From: Cellvibrionales bacterium UBA2511
GTDB taxonomy: Bacteria; Pseudomonadota; Gammaproteobacteria; Pseudomonadales; Porticoccaceae
Length of the DNA stretch: 6,104 bases
Assembly (NCBI GenBank): GCA_002341315.1
Contig: DDNV01000032.1
Location: 11,671 to 17,774 of the forward strand
Direction of reading: 5' to 3'
Shown piece by piece: positions 1-5,337 of this stretch. The notes beneath the pieces are model-generated. The model was not told the DNA's origin. It did not search any database and saw only the letters and a program-made list of their open reading frames with translations. A program made the position numbers and the translations under genes. The first letter of the stretch is position 1. Each line of letters opens with the position of its first letter.

Positions 1-1607
1 TTGCCCTTGGACTTGGACATTTTCTGGCCGTGGCTGTCGCGCACCAGACCGTGCACATAGACCGTGTGAAACGGTACTTCCTTCATGAAATACAGGGTCA
101 TCATGATCATTCTGGCCACCCAGAAGAAGATGATGTCGAAGCCGGTGACCAGCACACTGCTGGGGTGGAAAGTCCTCAGGAGTTCGGCGACATTCGGGTC
201 GTTATCGGCATTGGGCCAGCCCAGGGTGCCAAAGGTCCACAGGCCGGAAGAGAACCAGGTGTCCAGTACATCCTCGTCCTGTTTCAGGACAGTCTCGCCG
301 AGATTGTGACGTTCGCGCACGTCTTCTTCGCTGCGGCCCACGTAAACATTGCCCTGATCGTCATACCAGGCGGGAATGCGGTGGCCCCACCACAATTGCC
401 GGGAAATGCACCAGTCCTGAATATCGCGCATCCAGGAGAAGTACATGTTCTCGTACTGTTTGGGCACGAACTGGATACTGCCGCCTTCCACGGCATCAAT
501 GGCCTTTTCCGCCAATGGTGCGGCTTTTACGTACCACTGGTCGGTGAGGTAGGGTTCGATCACCACCCCGGAGCGGTCGCCCCGGGGTACTTTCAGTTTG
601 TGGTCATCGACCTTTTCCAGTAGTCCGAGAGCCTCCAGGTCAGCGACGATGCGCTTGCGGGCCTCAAAGCGGTCGAGGCCGCGATAGGCTTCCGGCACCT
701 GGTCGTTGAGCTGGGCATCGTGGTTAAAGATATTGATGGTTGGCAGGTCGTGGCGCTGGCCGACTGCGTAGTCGTTGAAATCGTGGGCCGGGGTGATTTT
801 GACACAGCCGGTGCCGAATTCGCGTTCAACATAGTCGTCGGCAATAATCGGGATTTCGCGATTCGCTAGGGGCAGGGTGACGGTTTTGCCGAGAAGGTGG
901 GTATAGCGTTCATCGTCGGGATTCACTGCCACGGCGGTGTCACCCAGCATGGTTTCCGGGCGGGTAGTGGCGACAATCAGAAAACCACTGCCGTCGGTCA
1001 GCGGGTATTTGAAGTGCCAGAGGTGACCGTTTTCCTCTTCGGCAATCACTTCCAGGTCGGAGATGGCGGTGTGCAGTGCCGGGTCCCAGTTCACCAGCCG
1101 CTTGCCGCGGTAGATCAGGCCGTCCTCGTAGAGACGAATGAAAACTTCCTGAACGGCTTTGTAGAAGCCGTCATCCATGGTGAAACGTTCCCGGGACCAG
1201 TCAGGGGATGCCCCTAGGCGGCGGAGCTGTCGGGTGATGTTGCCGCCGGACTGGGCTTTCCATTCCCAGACTTTTTCGATGAATTTTTCGCGGCCCAAAT
1301 CGTGCCGGGAGACACCTTCGGCCTCCAGCAGACGCTCCACGACCATTTGGGTGGCAATGCCCGCGTGATCGGTCCCCACTTGCCAGAGCGTATTGTTGCC
1401 CAGCATGCGGTGATAGCGAATCAGGCCATCCATGATGGCTTCCTGAAAGCCGTGACCCATATGCAGGCTGCCAGTGACATTCGGAGGCGGAATCATGATG
1501 CAGTAGGGATCTGCCTGGGGATCTGAGCCGGGTTTGAAATAACCCTGCTGCTCCCAGGTCTGGTACCACTTGGATTCAATATCTTGGGGACTGTAGGTCT
1601 TTTCCAT
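1..1607 (-). CDS. valS: Valyl-tRNA synthetase, N-terminal 535 residues (cut by window edge)
   Basis: Class Ia aminoacyl-tRNA synthetase that charges tRNA-Val with valine in the cytoplasm and hydrolyses mischarged threonine. My reverse-strand translation is open from ATG at 1607 to the window edge. It starts [11 protein letters not shown], almost as E. coli ValS does (MEKTYNPQDIE). The HIGH-type ATP-binding motif is [11 protein letters not shown], with HMGH at residues 49-52. The CP1 editing domain covers roughly 190-330 and includes [12 protein letters not shown] from residue 213 and [15 protein letters not shown]. The catalytic half resumes with [16 protein letters not shown] and [16 protein letters not shown] is at residues 529-533, two codons before the edge. 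E. coli ValS has about 951 residues, so the anticodon-binding domain and C-terminal coiled coil, roughly 400 residues, lie outside. No frameshift or missing key motif is seen. An in-frame ATG 30 nt upstream (1637) is possible, but the family start favours 1607. It is the last visible gene of the pepA-holC unit and has its own likely promoter. Confidence 0.98.
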   Translation of the reverse strand, partial: MEKTYSPQDIESKWYQTWEQQGYFKPGSDPQADPYCIMIPPPNVTGSLHMGHGFQEAIMDGLIRYHRMLGNNTLWQVGTDHAGIATQMVVERLLEAEGVSRHDLGREKFIEKVWEWKAQSGGNITRQLRRLGASPDWSRERFTMDDGFYKAVQEVFIRLYEDGLIYRGKRLVNWDPALHTAISDLEVIAEEENGHLWHFKYPLTDGSGFLIVATTRPETMLGDTAVAVNPDDERYTHLLGKTVTLPLANREIPIIADDYVEREFGTGCVKITPAHDFNDYAVGQRHDLPTINIFNHDAQLNDQVPEAYRGLDRFEARKRIVADLEALGLLEKVDDHKLKVPRGDRSGVVIEPYLTDQWYVKAAPLAEKAIDAVEGGSIQFVPKQYENMYFSWMRDIQDWCISRQLWWGHRIPAWYDDQGNVYVGRSEEDVRERHNLGETVLKQDEDVLDTWFSSGLWTFGTLGWPNADNDPNVAELLRTFHPSSVLVTGFDIIFFWVARMIMMTLYFMKEVPFHTVYVHGLVRDSHGQKMSKSKG

Positions 1608-1610
1608 GCG

Positions 1611-1615
1611 CTCTC
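1611..1615 (-). promoter_or_regulatory. Ribosome-binding site of valS
   Basis: Read on the minus strand, ACGAGAGCGC precedes the ATG at 1607; GAGAG is a modest Shine-Dalgarno match with a short spacer. A competing in-frame ATG at 1637 has GGGGTG just before it, so this site does not settle the start alone. Agreement with the E. coli N-terminus does. Confidence 0.5.
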
Positions 1616-1684
1616 GTAGGGGTTTTTGGCAGAACATGACACCCCATGGCGGATATTGCGGGGCAAATAAACGTAAAGGCGGGG

Positions 1685-1713
1685 ATTATAAAGGGCCAGC
1701 TAGCCTGCGTCGA
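1685..1713 (-). promoter_or_regulatory. Predicted sigma-70 promoter for valS
   Basis: On the minus strand the -35 hexamer TCGACG (1708-1713, 4 of 6 consensus positions) is followed after exactly 17 nt by a perfect -10 TATAAT (1685-1690). The predicted start point is near 1678, giving a leader of about 70 nt before valS. The -35 lies in the last codons of the upstream acidic-protein gene and the -10 lies just past its stop. This would let valS be expressed apart from pepA-holC. It is prediction from sequence only. Confidence 0.6.
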
Positions 1714-2140
1714 CGTGGTTTTCGTCACCTTCCGGGGAATCGGAGCTGAGTGCCAGGCGCAGTTTTTCGCGTAGCTGGCGCTCCAGGACGGGCAGGTATT
1801 CTGCAATCAGTTCATCCAGCAAATCCTCCAGCTCCGTGCTGGCTGATGCAGGGGCCGAGTACATCGGTTGAGCGGCAGGCTTGGCCGTTGTCGGCAGCGG
1901 GGTTTGGGCGCTTTGAAAAGTAGCCGGGTGGCTGGACGCTTCAGGTGGCTTTTGTTCACCTTCTAGTAATGGCTCAGTGAGAATCGGGATATCCAGCTCG
2001 AACGGATCGTCAAGGTCGCCGAAGGCCTCATCTAGCATGGGAATATTCTGCTGCACCTCAGGACTGTCGTGGAGGGTATAACGCAATTGATCGAGTTCTT
2101 CGATCAATGTCTTGCGCGGGTCTTTGGACTCGTGATTCAT
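1700..2140 (-). CDS. Acidic low-complexity protein of unknown function, between holC and valS
   Basis: I cannot assign a function. The 146-residue product is strongly acidic, with 31 Asp/Glu against 10 Lys/Arg. It has three parts: a charged probable helix at about 9-25 leading into an acidic stretch to about 62; a Pro/Ala/Ser/Thr-rich, probably disordered linker at about 65-101; and a leucine-rich amphipathic helix at about 103-131 (ELEDLLDELIAEYLPVLERQ and onward), then an acidic tail. A short motif occurs twice: NIPMLDEAF (32-40) and DIPILTEPL (50-58). There is no signal peptide or membrane segment, so it is probably cytoplasmic. The ATG at 2140 has AGAGG 8 nt upstream. The gene starts 52 nt after the holC stop on the same strand, so co-transcription with pepA-holC is likely. 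From memory, pseudomonads also carry a hypothetical gene between holC and valS while E. coli does not. The tripartite layout recalls PopZ-like scaffold proteins, but that resemblance is only architectural. Confidence 0.85.
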   Translation of the reverse strand: MNHESKDPRKTLIEELDQLRYTLHDSPEVQQNIPMLDEAFGDLDDPFELDIPILTEPLLEGEQKPPEASSHPATFQSAQTPLPTTAKPAAQPMYSAPASASTELEDLLDELIAEYLPVLERQLREKLRLALSSDSPEGDENHVDAG

Positions 2141-2148
2141 GGCGCCTA

Positions 2149-2153
2149 CCTCT
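2149..2153 (-). promoter_or_regulatory. Ribosome-binding site of the acidic-protein gene
   Basis: On the minus strand AGAGG is followed by an 8-nt spacer and the ATG at 2140. This supports 2140 as a genuine start and the frame as a real gene. Confidence 0.6.
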
Positions 2154-2192
2154 GGCCGCCAGCAAGGTGATCCGTATTTCTGATGATCAACA

Positions 2193-2618
2193 CTATTTTT
2201 TGTTGCTCAGATCGTGAAAGTTTAGCGGATAACCGCGGTGTTTATAAAAGCTGAAACGCTCCCGTTTCAGTTCTATCACTTGCTGGTCATCGTAGACGAT
2301 CTCAATGGCTTTCTCAAAGCGCGAAAACCATCCCGGCGTCTCTTTCGCCAGGTTGATCAGTAACCCGTGGTGCTCACCCGGGTCATCATCGTGATTGATG
2401 ACGATGGCTGAGACCGGCGTTGATTCGATGGCGTGGGGCAGAAAGGCGGTCGGCCGGAACGACCAGAGCAGGTCGTCGAGTTGCCGGGAAACGTCCTCGT
2501 TACCCGTGTGAAGCAATACCTGCAGGTCCTGCTGAAAAGCTTTTTCCGTCAACTGGCAGGCCAGCATCAGCGACTCATGGAAACCGCCATTAATTTTGTA
2601 AAAGTTGATACTGGTCAT
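2193..2618 (-). CDS. holC: DNA polymerase III chi subunit
   Basis: Chi is an accessory subunit of the DNA polymerase III clamp loader. In E. coli it pairs with psi (HolD) and binds the C-terminal tail of single-stranded DNA-binding protein, linking the replisome to SSB-coated DNA. The 141-residue product is close to the E. coli length of 147. Family features in order are the N-terminal beta strand INFYKI, a helix with CQLTEKAF (21-28), the strand LQVLLHT, the conserved DDLLWSFRPTAFLPH (48-62), the strand AIVINHDDD, LLINL (86-90), PGWFSRFEKAIEIV (95-108), and the C-terminal ERFSFYKHRGYPLNFHDL (120-137). The start overlaps the pepA stop as ATGA, with AGG upstream, which suggests translational coupling. 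pepA-holC-valS is the known E. coli order, which supports the call. The gene appears complete. Confidence 0.95.
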   Translation of the reverse strand: MTSINFYKINGGFHESLMLACQLTEKAFQQDLQVLLHTGNEDVSRQLDDLLWSFRPTAFLPHAIESTPVSAIVINHDDDPGEHHGLLINLAKETPGWFSRFEKAIEIVYDDQQVIELKRERFSFYKHRGYPLNFHDLSNKK

Positions 2619-4102
2619 TGGCTGACCTGTTCAGCCAGAAATTCCACCAGCAGGGGAACGGGGCGACCGGTAGCACCCTTGTTGGTGCCGCTATTCCAGG
2701 CTGTACCGGCTATATCCAGATGCGCCCAGCGATAATTTTTGGTAAACCGTCCCAGAAAACAGGCCGCCGTTATGGTGCCCGCTTCCCGTCCACCGATATT
2801 CGCCATGTCGGCAAAATTACTTTTCAGCTGTTTGTCGTATTCATTCCACAGGGGGAGTCGCCAAACCCGGTCACCGCTGGTCTGGCCAGCGTTTTCCAGT
2901 GCCTGTGCCAGAGTATCATCATTGCTCAGCAGACCGCTGGCATGACTGCCCAGTGCCATGACACAGGCGCCGGTCAGTGTCGCAATATCAATCACGAAGG
3001 AGGGTTTGTAGCGCCCGGCGTAGGTGAGCGCATCGCAGAGAATCAGGCGGCCCTCGGCATCGGTATTGAGCACCTCAATGGTTTGTCCGGACATGCTGGT
3101 GACCACATCACCCGGCCTGGTGGCGCTGCCACTGGGCATGTTCTCGACTGCCGGGATAATGCCTGTGACATTCAGGGGGAGCTTATACTCGGCAATTGCC
3201 GACAGTGTGCCAAGAACGCTGGCGGCACCGCACATATCGTATTTCATTTCATCCATGCCGGCCCCCGGTTTGAGGCTGATGCCACCGGAATCGAAAGTTA
3301 CCCCCTTGCCCACCAGTACAATTGGTTTGCCGCGGGTTTTGCCCCCCTTGTATTCCAGCACAATCATTTTCGCTGGCTGCTCAGTGCCCGCAGTCACCGA
3401 TAACAGCGAACCCATGCCGAGTACTTCCATCTGTTTTTCGCTGAGGACCTTGCAGTCAAGGTTGGGATATTGCCCCGCCAGCTCCCTGGCCTGACTGGAA
3501 AGGTAGCTGGGCGTGCAGATGTTGCCGGGCAAGTCGCCCAGTTCCCGGCTGCGGTTGACACCGTTGGCGATGGCACTGCCGAGGAGCAGAGCCTGTTTCA
3601 CCGGGCCTATTCCCTGTCTGGATGGGCATGCCAGGGACACCTTGCCCAGGGTCGCAGGCTTCTTTTCCCTGGACTTGAACGGGTTGAACAGATAGGCCGC
3701 TTCCCCCAGTTTGCGGGCCAGTTGCTGAGCTAGCCAGGGGCGCTCGCGACCGGTTACGGCGATACCTTCGAGTGAGATGGAAGCCGATTTGATCGGCAAC
3801 TTGGTCAATTGGCCGGCCAGAGCGGACAAGGCGTTGAGGCAGGTTTGCTCATTGAGTGCTTCTTTGCCAGCACTGAAGATGAGCAGGCGTTCAGCCGCCA
3901 GGCCCCTGGGCTCATTGATCAGCTGCATGGCGCCATCGGCATATTTGATGTCGCCTCTTTTGATCAGTCGCGCTATCAATCCCTCCATAGCCTGGTCAAT
4001 CTGTTGGAGGTCAGGGCAGTCGAGCCCCTGCGGGCCATAGGCAACCACGAGACACTCGGTTTTGCGGGTGGTGAGCTGACCGACAAAGGTATTAAATTCC
4101 AT
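2615..4102 (-). CDS. pepA: Leucyl aminopeptidase PepA (M17 family)
   Basis: Cytosolic dimetal aminopeptidase, hexameric in the family, that removes N-terminal residues, preferably leucine, from peptides. The product has 495 residues against 503 in E. coli. The N-terminal domain (about 1-165) is less conserved; in E. coli this region contributes to DNA binding. The catalytic domain follows. Metal ligands and catalytic residues are all present and sit four positions before their E. coli counterparts: K266, D271, K278, D289, D348, E350 and R352, within GKGVTFDSGGISLKPG, MKYDMCGA and the family signature NTDAEGRL (346-353). The frame is open to a GTG at 4207, but I chose ATG at 4102: GGAG lies just upstream, the protein then matches the family, and the longer form would run through the promoter region. 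In E. coli PepA also acts as a DNA-binding protein at carAB and in Xer recombination, and in Pseudomonas it has been linked to algD control, so a second role here is possible. Confidence 0.97.
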   Translation of the reverse strand: MEFNTFVGQLTTRKTECLVVAYGPQGLDCPDLQQIDQAMEGLIARLIKRGDIKYADGAMQLINEPRGLAAERLLIFSAGKEALNEQTCLNALSALAGQLTKLPIKSASISLEGIAVTGRERPWLAQQLARKLGEAAYLFNPFKSREKKPATLGKVSLACPSRQGIGPVKQALLLGSAIANGVNRSRELGDLPGNICTPSYLSSQARELAGQYPNLDCKVLSEKQMEVLGMGSLLSVTAGTEQPAKMIVLEYKGGKTRGKPIVLVGKGVTFDSGGISLKPGAGMDEMKYDMCGAASVLGTLSAIAEYKLPLNVTGIIPAVENMPSGSATRPGDVVTSMSGQTIEVLNTDAEGRLILCDALTYAGRYKPSFVIDIATLTGACVMALGSHASGLLSNDDTLAQALENAGQTSGDRVWRLPLWNEYDKQLKSNFADMANIGGREAGTITAACFLGRFTKNYRWAHLDIAGTAWNSGTNKGATGRPVPLLVEFLAEQVSQ

Positions 4103-4107
4103 GATAT

Positions 4108-4111
4108 CTCC
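4108..4111 (-). promoter_or_regulatory. Ribosome-binding site of pepA
   Basis: On the minus strand GGAG is followed by ATATC and the ATG at 4102, a good Shine-Dalgarno with a 5-nt spacer. It decides the start against the open extension to 4207. Confidence 0.75.
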
Positions 4112-4130
4112 ATTGAGGGGTAGGGAGTGC

Positions 4131-4159
4131 GAGACAATAGCAGTGTAATTCTGGATAAT
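4131..4159 (+). promoter_or_regulatory. Candidate promoter for lptF-lptG
   Basis: GAGACA (4131-4136, 4 of 6) is followed after exactly 17 nt by GATAAT (4154-4159, 5 of 6). The predicted start is near 4166, giving a leader of about 44 nt before the TTG at 4210. Its -10 lies inside the spacer of the opposing pepA promoter, so the two probably cannot be occupied together. Confidence 0.5.
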
Positions 4160-4170
4160 TGGATGAACAA
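4142..4170 (-). promoter_or_regulatory. Candidate promoter for pepA-holC
   Basis: On the minus strand TTGTTC (4165-4170, 3 of 6) is followed after 17 nt by TACACT (4142-4147, 4 of 6). The predicted start near 4135 leaves a leader of about 33 nt. The hexamers are only moderate, but this is the best pair I see in the 107-bp gap in this direction. It overlaps the opposing lptF promoter. Confidence 0.4.
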
Positions 4171-4177
4171 CTCCAAT
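4158..4177. repeat. Perfect 6-8-6 inverted repeat, candidate operator
   Basis: ATTGGA (4158-4163) and TCCAAT (4172-4177) are exact reverse complements separated by 8 nt. The repeat covers the predicted lptF start point and the pepA -35 hexamer, where a bound dimer could affect both directions. No regulator family is recognised from the half-site, and a 6-bp arm can occur by chance. Confidence 0.4.
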
Positions 4178-4194
4178 GCTAGTCCGCCGAGCAT
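4176..4194 (+). other. Short potential hairpin in the lptF leader
   Basis: ATGCT (4176-4180) and AGCAT (4190-4194) can pair as a 5-bp stem with a 9-nt loop. The stem ends three nucleotides before the AGGAA ribosome-binding site and lies within the predicted 5' leader. It is short and may be chance. Confidence 0.25.
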
Positions 4195-4197
4195 AAC

Positions 4198-4202
4198 AGG
4201 AA
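4198..4202 (+). promoter_or_regulatory. Ribosome-binding site of lptF
   Basis: AGGAA is followed by a 7-nt spacer and TTG at 4210. This spacing is near optimal and supports the non-ATG start; no in-frame ATG exists close by. Confidence 0.8.
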
Positions 4203-4209
4203 CCCACAC

Positions 4210-5337
4210 TTGCTGATATTTCGCTACATTGCCAAGGATCTACTGATTTCTACATTTGCTGTCAGTGGGGTTTTGTTGATCCTGGTTGCCAGTGGCCGGT
4301 TTGTGAAGTATTTGGCCAGAGCGGCAGCGGGTGAAATGGATGCCGGCGTGCTGTTGGCCATTATCGGTTACCGCCTGCCGGGCTTCCTCGAATTGATTCT
4401 GCCGCTGGCTTTCTTTCTTGGCATATTGCTCAGTTACGGTCGGCTTTATGTGCAGAGTGAAATGACGGTGATGAGAGCCTGTGGTATGAGCGTGCGCAGG
4501 TTGGTAGTTTATACCATGATTCCAGCGGTGTTCGTCGCGGCTATTGTTGCCTGGCTGAGTCTGGATGTCAGTCCCTCCGGGATGCAAAAAGCCGAAGCTC
4601 TGTTACTTGCCCAAAAGGAGCGCGGCGAGCTGGATGGCCTGATTGCAGGGCACTTTCATCCACTGCAGGGTGGCCGGGGTGTCACCTACACCGAAGAGGT
4701 GACCAAACAGAAAGAAATGCGGGACGTATTTCTGGCGGAAAACAATCCCGATGCCGTCGAGGGTAAACAGCTGGTATTGGTGGTTGCGCCCACCGGGCAC
4801 GTCCGTGTGAGCCCGGACCCGAAAGAGGCAAATTTTCTGGTGCTTGAGGACGGCTACAGAATTGAAGGTGTGCCGGGCAATGCCGATTATCAAATCACCC
4901 GGTTTGAGGAATATGGTCAGCGGTTGAGCAAGCCAGAAGAATCGAGGAGCAGGGACAAGGTGGATACGCTGGCAACTGGCGCTTTGATGAGTTCGACGCT
5001 TCCGTCCCACGTCGCCACCCTTCACTGGCGCCTGTCTGTGCCGGTGCTGGTTCTGGTGGTGGCACTACTGGCGGTTCCTCTCAGTAAGACAGATCCCCGC
5101 CAGGGGCGATTTGCCAAGACCCTGCCGGCAGTCGTCCTATACATGGTTTACCTGGTCTCCCTAAGCGGTGCCAGAGGATTGGTGGAGGACGGTAACACTG
5201 CGGCCCTCGTGCTGATGTGGGGAATCCATATCCTGTTTCTGGGTATTGCCGTGTTGCTGTTTAACTGGTCTCCCGTAAGCGCTCTGTTTGCGCGTCTGTC
5301 AGGCGTCGCCAGAAAACCGGCGGGAATACGGTCATGA
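4210..5337 (+). CDS. lptF: LPS export ABC transporter permease LptF
   Basis: LptF is an inner-membrane subunit of LptB2FG, which uses ATP to extract lipopolysaccharide and pass it to LptC and the periplasmic bridge. The 375-residue product (366 in E. coli) has the family layout: membrane segments at about 10-29, 57-78 and 98-118, a large periplasmic beta-jellyroll at about 121-268, and membrane segments at about 274-292, 302-320 and 331-352. The coupling-helix region reads SEMTVMRACGMS (83-94), with E84 in the position expected to contact LptB. The conserved PLSKTDPRQGR (290-300) is present. Translation starts at TTG; from it the N-terminus MLIFRY aligns without gaps to E. coli MIIIRY, placing basic residues R30 and K33 where E. 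coli has K30 and R33. It overlaps lptG as ATGA. It shares the 107-bp control region with divergent pepA. The gene is complete. Confidence 0.96.
   Translation: MLIFRYIAKDLLISTFAVSGVLLILVASGRFVKYLARAAAGEMDAGVLLAIIGYRLPGFLELILPLAFFLGILLSYGRLYVQSEMTVMRACGMSVRRLVVYTMIPAVFVAAIVAWLSLDVSPSGMQKAEALLLAQKERGELDGLIAGHFHPLQGGRGVTYTEEVTKQKEMRDVFLAENNPDAVEGKQLVLVVAPTGHVRVSPDPKEANFLVLEDGYRIEGVPGNADYQITRFEEYGQRLSKPEESRSRDKVDTLATGALMSSTLPSHVATLHWRLSVPVLVLVVALLAVPLSKTDPRQGRFAKTLPAVVLYMVYLVSLSGARGLVEDGNTAALVLMWGIHILFLGIAVLLFNWSPVSALFARLSGVARKPAGIRS

Noticed and set aside
30..623. 197-codon open frame on the plus strand opposite valS
   Set aside because: Antisense to conserved ValS sequence including the [10 protein letters not shown] region; no family features of its own.
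2141..2192. Promoter or terminator in the 52-bp gap after holC
   Set aside because: A TTGATC resembling a -35 is present but no -10 at suitable spacing, and there is no stem followed by a T-run.
2618..3403. 261-codon open frame on the plus strand opposite pepA
   Set aside because: It lies wholly antisense to the well-conserved PepA catalytic domain, has no recognisable domain, and its composition (many His, Gln, Gly) is typical of a shadow frame.
4108..4127. Possible CTCC/GGAG hairpin hiding the pepA ribosome-binding site
   Set aside because: Only four base pairs with a 12-nt loop; too weak to claim.
4103..4207. N-terminal 35-residue extension of pepA from GTG at 4207
   Set aside because: It would run through the divergent promoter region and abut lptF, is not family-like, and the ATG at 4102 has a good ribosome-binding site.
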